A stretch of 64,000 bases of DNA, taken from positions 62,001-126,000 of the forward strand of contig JAXGXF010000007.1 in NCBI GenBank assembly GCA_040772885.1, in the 5' to 3' direction. A model generated the notes under the pieces. That model saw nothing but the letters and a program-made list of their open reading frames with translations, was not told the origin of the DNA and made no database searches. The translations under genes and the position numbers were made by a program. Positions 6,752 through 15,713 of the stretch are shown in pieces. Within the stretch, counting starts at the first letter, position 1, and each line of letters opens with the position of its first letter. The DNA comes from Pullichristensenella sp002068815 (GTDB taxonomy: Bacteria; Bacillota; Clostridia; Christensenellales; Aristaeellaceae).

Positions 6752-7945
6752 ATGACCGACCGGCTGTACTATGGCGACGCGTATCGGACGGCGTTCGACG
6801 CCGTCGTTCAGGAGTGCCGCGAGGCGGGCGGGAAGGCGCTCGTCCGGCTCGACCGCTCCGCGTTTTACCCGACCTCGGGCGGGCAGCCGTACGACACCGG
6901 CGCGCTGAACGGCGCGCGCGTCAGCGACGTATTCGTCGACGGCGCGGGCGAGGTGTGGCACGAGGTGGATTCTCCGCTCGCCCCGGGGGAAATCGTCCTG
7001 GGCCAAATCGACTGGGCGCGCCGGTTCGACCACATGCAGCAGCACTCGGGCGAGCACATGCTGGCCGGGGCGATCTACCGGCAGCTCCGCGGCCACGTGA
7101 TCGGGCTGCACCTGGGCGCCGAGGTCTCGACGATCGACGTCGAGCTGCCCGGCGGCGGGACGCGCATTTCCGACGAGGCGATTCGAAGCCTCGAACTCGA
7201 CGTAAACGAAAAGATTCAGACGGACGTTCCGGTCGTGTGCAGCTTCCCGGACGCGGACGCGCTTCGGGCGATGCCGCTGCGCAAGCCCCCGACCGTCGAG
7301 CGCAACGTGCGCGTCGTCGCGATCGGCGACTTCGAGTGCGTCGCCTGCGGCGGCACGCACGTCCGCTCGACCGGGCAGATCGGCCTATTGAAGGTCGTCG
7401 ACGCGCGCCCGAGCAAGGGCAAGATGCGCGTCTCGTTCGTGGCGGGCATGCGCGCGTACCGGGACTACCAAAGGCAATACGACCTCGCGGGCGCGGCTGC
7501 GCGGCTGTTCTCGACCTCGGTCGATCGGCTGCCGGACGCGGTCGCGGCGGTGCAGGGACAGCTCCGGGACGCGTCGCGCGCGCTCACGGCGCTCCGGCGC
7601 GAGAAGCTGTTTTCGGAGATTCCCGAAATGCTTCGGGGAGCGCGGGCGCTTTCCTCCGGCGCGCGGCTCGTCATAAAGAAATTCGAGGCGGACGCGCAGT
7701 TGCTGCGGGAGCTCGCCGGAAAGCTGATCGCGGAGGGCAATGTCGCGGCGCTGCTCGCGGCCGACGCGGGCGGGTCGAACCTGTTCGTGTTCGCGCGCTC
7801 GCAGGACGTCGACATCGACATGGGGAAATTGCTCTCGTCGTCCGCGCGCGCGCGCGGCGGCAAGGGCGGAGGCAGGCCGGACTTCGCGGAGGGCGGCGGC
7901 CCGGACGCGGTGCTCTTTGAGGCGGAAAAGGCGCTCACCGAATAG
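6752..7945 (+). CDS. alaX: Alanyl-tRNA editing protein AlaX-L (free-standing editing domain with DHHA1)
   Basis: Hydrolyses Ser/Gly mischarged onto tRNA-Ala in trans. The 397-aa protein has the AlaX N-terminal beta-barrel (YPTSGGQPYDTG, 40-50) and the zinc editing site H98-x3-H102 in HSGEHML plus C199-x3-H203 in CGGTHV. A coiled-coil region (about 250-300) and a C-terminal DHHA1-like domain with the glycine-rich ARGGKGGGRPDFAEGG segment follow. All four zinc ligands are present. ATG at 6752 is preceded by GGGGTGAGG. It heads a three-gene run with the MATE pump (23 nt gap) and the HAD phosphatase. Confidence 0.92.
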   Translation: MTDRLYYGDAYRTAFDAVVQECREAGGKALVRLDRSAFYPTSGGQPYDTGALNGARVSDVFVDGAGEVWHEVDSPLAPGEIVLGQIDWARRFDHMQQHSGEHMLAGAIYRQLRGHVIGLHLGAEVSTIDVELPGGGTRISDEAIRSLELDVNEKIQTDVPVVCSFPDADALRAMPLRKPPTVERNVRVVAIGDFECVACGGTHVRSTGQIGLLKVVDARPSKGKMRVSFVAGMRAYRDYQRQYDLAGAAARLFSTSVDRLPDAVAAVQGQLRDASRALTALRREKLFSEIPEMLRGARALSSGARLVIKKFEADAQLLRELAGKLIAEGNVAALLAADAGGSNLFVFARSQDVDIDMGKLLSSSARARGGKGGGRPDFAEGGGPDAVLFEAEKALTE

Positions 7946-7968
7946 ACAAGGCAAGGAGAATTGCACGC

Positions 7969-9420
7969 ATGGTCGGCTTCGGCAGGTTTTTCGGCGCGGA
8001 GGGAATGGTTCCCCAATCGATGCGGCGGGGCGAGCTCCCCGGCACGCGGGAGGCATACCGCACGGTGACCCGGATCGCGGTTCCGTCGGTGCTCGAGATG
8101 GCGCTGATGAGCACGATCAGCATGGCGGACACGGCGATGGTCTCGACCGTCGGAACCGACGCGATCGCGGCGGTCGGGCTGGTGACGCAACCCCGGCTGC
8201 TTTTATTGTGCATCTTCGTGGCGCTCAACACCGGCGTCACGGCGATCGTCGCGCGCAGGCGCGGCGAGGGCCGGCGCGCCGACGCGAACCTGACGCTGCG
8301 CAACGGCATCGTCATCACGCTGATCCTGATCGCGGCGATCATGCTGCTCGGGTATCCGCTCTCGGAGCAGTTCATGCGCCTCGCAGGCGGCGAAGCGGGG
8401 CGGACGCTCGAGGACGCGACGACGTATTTCCGCATCATCATGTTGTCCGTGCCGGTCAACGCGCTGTCGATGTGCATCTGCGCGGCGCAGCGCGGCGTCG
8501 GCAACACGAAGCTGACGCTGTACGTGAACCTGACCTCGAACCTCGTAAACGTCGTCTTCAACGCGCTGCTGATCAACGGCATCGGCCCGTTCCCGAGGCT
8601 CGGCGTCGCCGGCGCCGCGATCGCGACCGTGATCGGACTGTGCGTCGGCTTTGTCCTGAGCGTGCTCTCGCTGTTTCACCGGAATTCGGCCGGCTCGTTT
8701 TTGAGCCTGTCGCTCCGGGACGCCTGGAAGCTCGACGGCGAGACGCTGAAGTCGGTGTCCCGCGTCGGAAAGAGCGCGCTGCTCGAGCAGGTCTGCATAC
8801 GGCTCGGCTTCTTCGCGTACGCGAGGATCGTCGCGGGGCTCGGCACCGACGCCTACGCCGCGCACAACATCGCGATGCAGTTCCTGTCGATCTCGTTCTC
8901 GTTCGGCGACGGCATCGGCATCGCGGGCACGGCGCTCGTCGGGCAGTCGCTGGGCAGGGGCCGGCCGGACCACGCGCACCTGTACGGCAAGATCGCGCAG
9001 CGGTTCGCGCTCGTCGCGGCGCTGTGCCTCGCGGCGATCGTCGTCGGCTTCCGCGGCCCGCTCGTCGGGCTGTTCATCTACGAGGACACCGCGAACGCCG
9101 CCTACGTGCGCGTGCTCGCGACGCAGCTGATGATCGTCGTGGGCATCATGCAGCCGTTCCAGACCTCGGCCGTCGTCAACTCCGGCGCGCTGCGCGGCGC
9201 GGGCGACACGTTCTACGTGGCGATGGTGATGACGCTGACCGTCGTCGTGATGCGTCCGCTCCTGTCGCTGCTGGCGATCTACGTCGTCGGAACGCGGTTG
9301 GGGTACGGCGAGATGGCGCTCGTCGGCGTCTGGTGCATGGCGCTGATCGACATGATCACGCGCATGGCGCTGATGCTCAGGCGCTACAACGGGGGGAAGT
9401 GGCATGCGATTCGACTGTAA
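7969..9420 (+). CDS. MATE family efflux transporter
   Basis: Twelve-helix Na+/H+ antiporter of the NorM/DinF type. It is a 483-aa hydrophobic protein with two MatE halves; the first begins RIAVPSVLEMALMSTISMADTAMVSTVG, the second near residue 255 (VSRVGKSALLEQVCIRLGFFAYARIVAGLG). The conserved helix-2 Asp (MADTAMV) and the P..GA.R..GDT..YV segment (VNSGALRGAGDTFYVAM) are present. Substrate is unknown. ATG at 7969 follows AAGGAG. Its 3' end overlaps the HAD gene by 17 bp, so these are co-translated. Confidence 0.9.
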   Translation: MVGFGRFFGAEGMVPQSMRRGELPGTREAYRTVTRIAVPSVLEMALMSTISMADTAMVSTVGTDAIAAVGLVTQPRLLLLCIFVALNTGVTAIVARRRGEGRRADANLTLRNGIVITLILIAAIMLLGYPLSEQFMRLAGGEAGRTLEDATTYFRIIMLSVPVNALSMCICAAQRGVGNTKLTLYVNLTSNLVNVVFNALLINGIGPFPRLGVAGAAIATVIGLCVGFVLSVLSLFHRNSAGSFLSLSLRDAWKLDGETLKSVSRVGKSALLEQVCIRLGFFAYARIVAGLGTDAYAAHNIAMQFLSISFSFGDGIGIAGTALVGQSLGRGRPDHAHLYGKIAQRFALVAALCLAAIVVGFRGPLVGLFIYEDTANAAYVRVLATQLMIVVGIMQPFQTSAVVNSGALRGAGDTFYVAMVMTLTVVVMRPLLSLLAIYVVGTRLGYGEMALVGVWCMALIDMITRMALMLRRYNGGKWHAIRL

Positions 9421-10051
9421 ATACGCGATCTTCGACAGCGACGGCACGCTGCTCGACTCGATGCGCTACTGGCGGCTCGCGCCGCTCGAGTACATGATCG
9501 AGCATGACATGGAGATTCCGGAGCAGATGACGCTCTACGACCTGTTCATGGGCTCGAGCCGACACTTCATCGCGCGCGTCGCGAGGGAGCGCGGGCTCGA
9601 CGTCATGGCGGTGCTCTCGGGGCTCGAGAGGTGCATGGAGCGGCACTACCGGCTGGACGTCCGCGAAAAGCCCGGCGTCGGCGCGTTCCTCGAGGAGCTC
9701 CGCGCGGGCGGCGCAAAGCTGTGCGTCGCGACGGCCGCGCCCCGGGAGATGTGCGCGGCGGCGCTTCGGCGGTTCGACCTTCTGAAATACTTCGAGTTCG
9801 TGACCGACGGCTACGAGGTCGGGCTCCACAAGGGCGAGCCGGAGTTTTTCCGGATCGTCGCCGGCCGGCTCGGCGCGGACATCGCGGATTGCTGGGTGTT
9901 CGAGGACGCGCTGTACGCGATGAAGGGCGCGAAATCGGCCGGCGCGAGGGTCTGCGCGATCGAGGACTACACGGCGGGAATCCACCGCGAGGAGATCCTT
10001 TCGTTCGCGGATCGGTATATCGCGGATTATCGGGCACTCGGCGGGGTTTGA
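9404..10051 (+). CDS. HAD-superfamily phosphatase, beta-phosphoglucomutase-like
   Basis: Phosphoryl-aspartate hydrolase/mutase of 215 aa. Motif I is FDSDGTLLDS, where the usual first residue pair DxD is DSD; the alpha-helical C1 cap spans about 18-80; motif II is VATAAP (Thr); motif III Lys lies in GLHKGEPEFFRI; motif IV is WVFEDALYAMKGAKSAG, with an ED pair and Leu-Tyr where family members usually show DS. The substrate, probably a small sugar phosphate, cannot be named. Last gene of the alaX operon, with a start 17 bp inside the MATE gene. Confidence 0.85.
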   Translation: MRFDCKYAIFDSDGTLLDSMRYWRLAPLEYMIEHDMEIPEQMTLYDLFMGSSRHFIARVARERGLDVMAVLSGLERCMERHYRLDVREKPGVGAFLEELRAGGAKLCVATAAPREMCAAALRRFDLLKYFEFVTDGYEVGLHKGEPEFFRIVAGRLGADIADCWVFEDALYAMKGAKSAGARVCAIEDYTAGIHREEILSFADRYIADYRALGGV

Positions 10052-10076
10052 CAGGCCTTGCCTTTTCTGATATAGT
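10048..10076 (+). promoter_or_regulatory. Promoter of the secreted duplicated-domain protein
   Basis: Consensus TTGACA (10048-10053), 17-nt spacer, TATAGT (10071-10076). The -35 overlaps the HAD stop codon. Confidence 0.8.
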
Positions 10077-10109
10077 GCCAGCAGGTAGCGTAATTTTGGG
10101 AGGTGCAGT

Positions 10110-10796
10110 ATGCGAAAGACGGTTTTGGTTCTTTTCCTCGCGCTGGTTCTGACGGTTCCCTTCGCCGCGGCGGAAGCGGGAGAGCAGGAGTTTCTGGGCA
10201 TCTGGTACGGCACGCAGGTCGGAATGGGGGAAACCATGCTTCCCATCTCCATGATGGGCATCGAGGCGACGATGGACATCCGCGAGGACGGCACGGTTTT
10301 GATGAGCTCCAACGGCGAGGAGACGAACGGCACCTGGACGCCGGGCGAGCCGGGCACGATTGTGATCGACGACGGGGAGACCCCGCAGGCTGCCGCCCTG
10401 GCGGACGGCAAGCTCAGCGTCGAAGCCGAAGGGTTTGTCCTCGTGTTTGAGCGCGAACCGGCCGCGGCTGCGGCGCTTGCGGAGGTCTCGACCGACGCGA
10501 CCGCGGAGGACTTTTTCGGCGCCTGGGTCGGCGCGGAGATGAACATGGCGGGCGTAGGCATGCCGATGGCGGGCTTCGGCATCGAGGCCAGAATTGAACT
10601 GAACGCCGACGGACAGGCGCTGTTCACCATGCTCTCCGAGGGCGACGGGGGAACGGTGACCACCGACTGGGCGATGGACGGGTATATGGCCTCCGTCACG
10701 GTGGAGGGCGTGGCGACCCCCATGACGCTTCGCGGCGGCAGGCTGGTCATGGAGGCCGAGGAGGGCGTGTTCCTGATCTTCGACCGGGAGGCGTAA
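10110..10796 (+). CDS. Secreted protein with two tandem homologous domains, unknown function
   Basis: A 228-aa chain with a Sec signal peptide (MRKTVLVLFLALVLTVPFAAAEA, cleavage after about residue 21; no lipobox Cys). The rest is an internal duplication of about 100 aa: FLGIWYG...GIEATMDIREDGTVL...GFVLVFERE at about 29-115, then FFGAWVGAE...GIEARIELNADGQAL...GVFLIFDRE at about 132-227. The W-x-G plus DG-turn beta pattern suggests small lipocalin-like barrels, which is inference. Strong promoter, GGGAGG site and its own terminator make it a monocistronic unit. Low in Cys, rich in Met. Confidence 0.7.
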   Translation: MRKTVLVLFLALVLTVPFAAAEAGEQEFLGIWYGTQVGMGETMLPISMMGIEATMDIREDGTVLMSSNGEETNGTWTPGEPGTIVIDDGETPQAAALADGKLSVEAEGFVLVFEREPAAAAALAEVSTDATAEDFFGAWVGAEMNMAGVGMPMAGFGIEARIELNADGQALFTMLSEGDGGTVTTDWAMDGYMASVTVEGVATPMTLRGGRLVMEAEEGVFLIFDREA

Positions 10797-10806
10797 ATTC
10801 AACAGA

Positions 10807-10839
10807 TGCGCCGGACAAAACGCCCGGCGCAGTTTTTTT
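10807..10839 (+). terminator. Rho-independent terminator
   Basis: Perfect TGCGCCGG/CCGGCGCA stem (10807-10831) followed by seven T. Confidence 0.85.
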
Positions 10840-11010
10840 ATATCCCGCAGCTTGGCAGGATGCTTCCTGCGACACCTGTCCCGAAATTCTGCGGTCCATT
10901 GCCTGCTTTTCGATGAGCGGTGCGGCCGACGGGCTTTTTCGCCGGGCCGGTGGGCAAAGACAGGAAAGACTTTCCGCTAAGTGAATTTTTGAAAAGTTAC
11001 CCGCGCTTAA

Positions 11011-11039
11011 TTGACACGGCGGGGTGGCCGGTCTATGAT
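11011..11039 (+). promoter_or_regulatory. glnN promoter
   Basis: TTGACA (11011-11016), 17-nt spacer, TATGAT (11034-11039). The 170 bp between the preceding terminator and this promoter show only a 6-bp hairpin (GCAGGA/TCCTGC near 10857) and nothing else I can name. Confidence 0.8.
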
Positions 11040-11067
11040 AGACGCATCATTTTATACGGAGGCGTTT

Positions 11068-13155
11068 ATGAGCGGTATAGAGGCGGTTTTCGGCTCGATG
11101 GTGTTCAACGAATCGGCGATGCGGTCGCTTTTGCCCCACGACACCTACGATAAGCTGCAAAAGACGATCCAGGAGGGGCGCGAGCTCGACCGCAGCATCG
11201 CCGACGTCGTCGCGAACGCGATGAAGGATTGGGCGGTTTCGAAGGGCGCGACGCACTTCACGCACTGGTTCCAGCCGCTGACCGGGATCACCGCCGAAAA
11301 GCACGACGCCTTCCTGACGCCGACCGGGCCCGGCTCCGTCGTGATGGAGTTCTCCGGAAAGGAGCTGATCCGCGGCGAGCCGGACGCGTCGAGCTTCCCG
11401 TCTGGCGGCCTGCGGGCGACGTTTGAGGCGCGCGGCTACACCGCGTGGGACCCGACGAGCTACGCCTTCATCAAGGACAACACGCTGTGCATCCCGACGG
11501 CGTTCTGCTCGTACACCGGGAGCGTGCTCGACAAGAAGACGCCGCTTTTGCGCTCGATGGAGGCGCTGAACTGCCAGACGCTTCGCATACTGAAGCTCTT
11601 CGGCCACGCGGACGTCAAGCGCGTGTTCCCGACCGTCGGCGCCGAGCAGGAGTACTTCCTCGTCGACAAGTCCGTCTACGACCGGAGGCCCGACCTCAAG
11701 TACACGGGCCGTACGCTGTTCGGCGCGCGCCCGTCGAAGGGGCAGGAGCTCGACGACCAGTACTTCGGCGCGCTCAAGACGCGCATATCGCTGTTCATGC
11801 GCGAGCTCGACGAGGAGCTCTGGAAGCTCGGCGTGTTCGCCAAGACCGAGCACAACGAGGCCGCGCCCGCGCAGCACGAGCTCGCGCCGATATTCACGAA
11901 CGTCAACATCGCCACCGACCACAACCAGCTTACGATGGAGCTTCTGAAGAAGGTCGCCGTCAAGCACGGCCTCGTGTGCCTTTTGCACGAGAAGCCGTTC
12001 GCCGGCGTCAACGGGAGCGGCAAGCACAACAACTGGTCGCTCGCGACGGACACGGGGCTGAACCTGCTCGAGCCCGGCAAGTCGCCGGCGGAGAATGTGC
12101 AGTTTCTGCTGTTCCTGGGCGCGGTGATGAAGGCCGTCGACGAGCACCAGGACCTTCTGCGCATCACGGTCGCGAGCGCCGGAAACGACCACCGGCTGGG
12201 GGCCAGCGAGGCGCCGCCGGCGATCGTCTCGATGTTCCTCGGCTGCGAGCTTACGTCCGTCGTCGAGGCGATCACGCGCAAGGAGAGCTACCTGGGGCCC
12301 GGAAAGACCTACATGGAGACGGGGCTCGGCATCATCCCGAAGTTCCGCAAGGACACGACCGACCGCAACCGCACCTCCCCGTTCGCGTTCACCGGCAACA
12401 AGTTCGAGTTCCGGATGGTCGGCTCGAGCTTCTCGATCGCCGACGCGAACATCGTGCTGAACACAGCCGTCGCCGACCAGCTCAGGCAGTTCGCGGACGA
12501 GCTCGAGGCCGCGGACGACTTCGCGCTGCGCGTCGGCAAGCTGATCCGCCGCACGTTCCGCGAGCACAGCCGGATCATCTTCAACGGGAACAACTACGCG
12601 CGCGAGTGGGTCGAGGAGGCCGAGCGGCGCGGGCTTCTCAACTACCGCTCGTCCGTGGACGCGATCGTGCACCTGACCGACGAGAAGAACGCGAAGCTCT
12701 TCGAGCGGCACGGCGTGTTCACCGGCACCGAGCTCGCCTCGCGGCAGGATATCATGCTCGAGGGCTACCTCAAGATCATACACATCGAGGCGCTGACGAT
12801 GCTCGACATGGTCCGGCGCGAGGTGCTGCCCGCGGTCGTCTCCTACACGGACCAGCTCGCCGGCGCGGCGCTTCGCAAAAAGCAGCTCGGCGTGCCCTCG
12901 GCGCACGAGGAAAAGCTGATCGCGAAGCTCGCGGCGCTGACCGACAGCATCAGCGCGCTCGCGGACCGGCTCGACGCCGAGGTGGTCGGCGCGCAGGAGT
13001 GCCAGGACCACTACGCGTGCGCGAAATACCACCGCGACGTGATCTTCGCCACGATGCAGGAGCTGCGCGCCGTGACCGACGAGACCGAGCTCTGCGTGTC
13101 CGCGAAGTGCTGGCCGTACCCGAGCTACGGGGAGATGCTGTTCAGCGTCATGTGA
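11068..13155 (+). CDS. glnN: Glutamine synthetase, type III
   Basis: ATP-dependent amidation of glutamate, cytoplasmic dodecamer. At 695 aa it has the GSIII length. Family features: EQEYFLVDK near 210 (metal-binding Glu), HNEAAPAQHELAP, KPFAGVNGSGKHNNWSL near 310 (catalytic loop), NDHRLGASEAPPAIVS near 373, and a long C-terminal helical extension carrying the nucleotide-binding helices unique to GSIII. ATG at 11068 is preceded by CGGAGG. The flavodoxin gene starts 15 nt after the stop and is probably co-transcribed. No PII or GlnR site is visible. Confidence 0.96.
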   Translation: MSGIEAVFGSMVFNESAMRSLLPHDTYDKLQKTIQEGRELDRSIADVVANAMKDWAVSKGATHFTHWFQPLTGITAEKHDAFLTPTGPGSVVMEFSGKELIRGEPDASSFPSGGLRATFEARGYTAWDPTSYAFIKDNTLCIPTAFCSYTGSVLDKKTPLLRSMEALNCQTLRILKLFGHADVKRVFPTVGAEQEYFLVDKSVYDRRPDLKYTGRTLFGARPSKGQELDDQYFGALKTRISLFMRELDEELWKLGVFAKTEHNEAAPAQHELAPIFTNVNIATDHNQLTMELLKKVAVKHGLVCLLHEKPFAGVNGSGKHNNWSLATDTGLNLLEPGKSPAENVQFLLFLGAVMKAVDEHQDLLRITVASAGNDHRLGASEAPPAIVSMFLGCELTSVVEAITRKESYLGPGKTYMETGLGIIPKFRKDTTDRNRTSPFAFTGNKFEFRMVGSSFSIADANIVLNTAVADQLRQFADELEAADDFALRVGKLIRRTFREHSRIIFNGNNYAREWVEEAERRGLLNYRSSVDAIVHLTDEKNAKLFERHGVFTGTELASRQDIMLEGYLKIIHIEALTMLDMVRREVLPAVVSYTDQLAGAALRKKQLGVPSAHEEKLIAKLAALTDSISALADRLDAEVVGAQECQDHYACAKYHRDVIFATMQELRAVTDETELCVSAKCWPYPSYGEMLFSVM

Positions 13156-13170
13156 CGGGAGGGGAAACGG

Positions 13171-13647
13171 ATGAAGACGATGATCGCCTATGCCTCGAAG
13201 TCCGGAACCGCGAAGCGGTGCGCCGAGAGGCTCGCAGCGAGGATTCCGGGGTCCGCGCTCGTCGACCTGCATAGGGAGAAGCCCGACCCGTCCGGCTACG
13301 ACCAGGTGATCGTCGGCGGCAGCGTGCGCATCGGCGCCTTGCACAGGGACGCGAAGCAGTACCTGGACGGCGCGAAGCCCGTGCTCCTGAAGAAGCGGCT
13401 TGCGATCTTCCTGTGCGCCGGCAACGAGGAGGGCGTCGAAAAGGTGCTCGAAAACAACGTCGATCCCGAGCTGCGAGCGCACGCCGAGCGGATGGTCAGC
13501 TTCGGCGGGGAGCTGAACCCGGAGCACCTCGGCGGCTTCGAGCGCATGATGATGAAGATGGTGACGAAGGTCGCCAACAGCGAGAAGGACAAGCTCCCGA
13601 AGCTGTTCCCGGAGCGCGTCGACGCGCTCGCGGAGCTGTTTAAGTAG
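13171..13647 (+). CDS. Flavodoxin-domain protein
   Basis: A 158-aa FMN-binding-type protein. The phosphate-binding loop is at residues 6-13 (YASKSGTAKR, S/T-rich as in flavodoxins of the HemG/protoporphyrinogen-oxidase-like group) and VIVGGSVRIGALHRDAKQYL holds the second loop. The C-terminus is Lys-rich and helical. Likely electron carrier or FMN reductase; the redox partner is unknown. Downstream of glnN by 15 nt, and convergent with the [FeFe]-hydrogenase-like gene, which could be a partner although the orientation does not force this. Confidence 0.8.
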   Translation: MKTMIAYASKSGTAKRCAERLAARIPGSALVDLHREKPDPSGYDQVIVGGSVRIGALHRDAKQYLDGAKPVLLKKRLAIFLCAGNEEGVEKVLENNVDPELRAHAERMVSFGGELNPEHLGGFERMMMKMVTKVANSEKDKLPKLFPERVDALAELFK

Positions 13648-13661
13648 GAAAAGGACGTTTG

Positions 13662-13690
13662 CGCCGCGCTCCCGGCATGGGGGCGCGGCG
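13662..13690. terminator. Bidirectional-looking terminator hairpin
   Basis: CGCCGCGCTCCC/GGGGGCGCGGCG stem (13662-13690, one G-U type pair) followed by GTTTGTTT on the plus strand, between convergent genes. Confidence 0.65.
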
Positions 13691-13696
13691 GTTTGT

Positions 13697-14926
13697 TTAT
13701 AATTCGCGGTCGAATATGTCGCTCTTTTCGAGGAATTCCTCGACGGTTTCAAACCCGAGCCTTTGCAACAATTCCAGCACGTACGGGTTGTGGAGCGGCG
13801 TTGCGTACTCCGCCTCGTCGCCGTACCGCTCGACGTTCTCGCGGCCGGTCTCGCGGTCGAGCACGGCCTTCGGGCCGCCGACGCAGCCGCCGACGCAGCC
13901 CATGCCCTCGAAGAAGTTCGCGCCGCGGTTGCCGCTTCGGATCGAATCGATCATCGCGCGGCACGCGGGGATGCCCGAGGCGACCTCGGTGCGTATGCGT
14001 ATCGGCCGGCCGGGGTTCAATTGCTCGACGGTCATGCGCACGGCGTCGCTGACTCCGCCGGCGCGCGCGTAGATGCGCCCGGCGCGCGACGAGTGGTCCC
14101 GGCCGTCCTCCTCGAGCTCCTCCGGGCGGATGTCCGCCGCCTCGAAGATGTCCCGCACCTCCCGAAACGTCAACACGAAGTCGATCGCGCCCTTGAGGTC
14201 GGGCTCTCTCGCCTCGGCCTTCTTCGCGACGCAGGGGCCGACGAACACCGTCAGCGCGTCCGGGTGCAGTTGCTTGATCGTCCGCCCGGCCGCGACCATC
14301 GGCGACACCGCGCCCGGCACGTGCGGCATCAGCTCGCGGTAGACCTTCTTGAGCATCGCGATCCACATCGGGCAGCAGCAGCTCGTGAGCTGATAGTCCT
14401 CTTCCCTCGTGATGTTGCGGTCGAACTCGAGCGCCTCCTTGAGCGTCAGCACGTCCGCGAACAGCGCGACCTCGACCATGCCCTCGAACCCGAGCGCCTT
14501 GAACGCCGAGCGCAGCTTGCCCGGGGTGACGCCGGCCGAGAACTGCCCGAGAAATGCCGGCGCGATCAGCGCGTAGGCCGGCCCCTCCGCGCGCTTGATC
14601 GCGTCGAGCGCCGGCAGCACGTCGCGGCTCGCGGTCAGCGCGCCGGACTTGCACGCCTCGACGCAGGCCGAGCAGCCTGCGCAGCGGCCGGGATCGATCG
14701 AGACGCTCCCGTCCGGCCCGCGCACGATCGCCCCGAACAGGCACGCCGCCGCGCACGGGGGCTCGGCGTCCGCGCACGCGCAGTCCTTGATCCGCCAAAC
14801 GGGCGCGCAGTTTAGCGGGTTCAACAGGCAGTCGAGGTGGCGGGGGTCCGCCGGCTCCGGGGGCGCGGCGCCCTCCCCGGTCACGGCGCGGTTCAGCATC
14901 GAGCGGTACAGTTCCTCAAAGGTCAT
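13697..14926 (-). CDS. Divergent [FeFe]-hydrogenase-like protein with ferredoxin domain
   Basis: A 409-aa cytosolic iron-sulfur protein. N-terminal Cys residues 49, 51, 58, 62 and 82, 85, 88, 92 form a 2[4Fe-4S] ferredoxin domain. The H-cluster motifs follow in order but off-consensus: TSCCCPMW at 181-188 (classical TSCCPxW), FVGPCVAKKAE at 228-238 (classical MPCxxKxxE, Met to Gly), and FFEGMGCVGGCVGG at 338-351 (no GGQ after the second Cys). All presumed cluster-ligand cysteines are kept. It could be a sensory or low-activity hydrogenase rather than the main H2 producer. ATG at 14926 follows GGAGGG. No hyd maturases nearby. Confidence 0.85.
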   Translation of the reverse strand: MTFEELYRSMLNRAVTGEGAAPPEPADPRHLDCLLNPLNCAPVWRIKDCACADAEPPCAAACLFGAIVRGPDGSVSIDPGRCAGCSACVEACKSGALTASRDVLPALDAIKRAEGPAYALIAPAFLGQFSAGVTPGKLRSAFKALGFEGMVEVALFADVLTLKEALEFDRNITREEDYQLTSCCCPMWIAMLKKVYRELMPHVPGAVSPMVAAGRTIKQLHPDALTVFVGPCVAKKAEAREPDLKGAIDFVLTFREVRDIFEAADIRPEELEEDGRDHSSRAGRIYARAGGVSDAVRMTVEQLNPGRPIRIRTEVASGIPACRAMIDSIRSGNRGANFFEGMGCVGGCVGGPKAVLDRETGRENVERYGDEAEYATPLHNPYVLELLQRLGFETVEEFLEKSDIFDREL

Positions 14927-15044
14927 CGCGGATGTCCCTCCTGCAATGCGTCCTGTCCCAGTATACCACGATTTTCCGCTTCCGAAAAGACGGCGGCCGC
15001 TTTTTGTCATAGGCCGGACGCTTTGGCGCAAGATAGGGAGGGGG

Positions 15045-15614
15045 GTGAGGCGCTTGCATATCGATCCGAAGCTGCTCGAATCCATAGACCGCGTCAGCGA
15101 GCAATACGAAATGATCCACAATGAGATCGAGCGCATCTGGCGCACGCAGATGGTGTTCACGTGGCACTGGTGGCTCGACATCGCGCTCGCGGTGCTGCCG
15201 TGGATCGTCTGGTGCATCGTCCGCGACCGGAAGCGGACGCACGACCTTTTGTACGCCGGGCTGTTCACGATGCTGGCCGCGGCGCTTCTGGACATCGTGG
15301 GCGTCTCGCAGGGCGGCTGGAACTACAACACGTGGCTGCTCCCGTACCTGCCCGAGTACTTTCCGTGGGATTTGACCGTGATGCCGGTCGGGGCGATGCT
15401 GTTCTACCAGTTCTTCCCGAAGGTCAGCCCGTGGATCAAGGGCGCCGCCTTCGGGCTCGTCGGGGCCTACGCGGTCGAGCCGGTGTTCGCGTGGCTCGGC
15501 GTCTACGAGCCGACCGGCTGGGAGCACTACTACGGGCTGCCGGTCTACTTCGCGATCTACATGGCGGGCCACTGGCTGTACACGAGGCGATTGCGCTCGG
15601 CCGATCCCTGTTGA
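15045..15614 (+). CDS. CBO0543 family integral membrane protein
   Basis: A 189-aa protein with an N-terminal soluble helix and about five membrane helices. It matches the pattern I know as the CBO0543 family of Firmicutes: WWLDIALAVLPWIVW, the R-K-R-T basic turn, LLDIVGVSQGGWNYNTW, PWDLTVMPVGAMLFYQFFP, EPVFAWLGVYEPTGWEHYYGLPVYF. Function is unknown in the family. The start is uncertain: GTG at 15045 has GGGAGGGG directly upstream, and TTG at 15054 has better spacing. No partner gene is evident. Confidence 0.7.
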   Translation: MRRLHIDPKLLESIDRVSEQYEMIHNEIERIWRTQMVFTWHWWLDIALAVLPWIVWCIVRDRKRTHDLLYAGLFTMLAAALLDIVGVSQGGWNYNTWLLPYLPEYFPWDLTVMPVGAMLFYQFFPKVSPWIKGAAFGLVGAYAVEPVFAWLGVYEPTGWEHYYGLPVYFAIYMAGHWLYTRRLRSADPC

Positions 15615-15713
15615 CAGATGTGCGCGATCGGGACAACATGGTGCGGACGGGAGGTGCCGAAACCATGAATCTATCCTGCGAACAGCTGTCAGGTAGCCGC
15701 GAAAGGAATTGAA

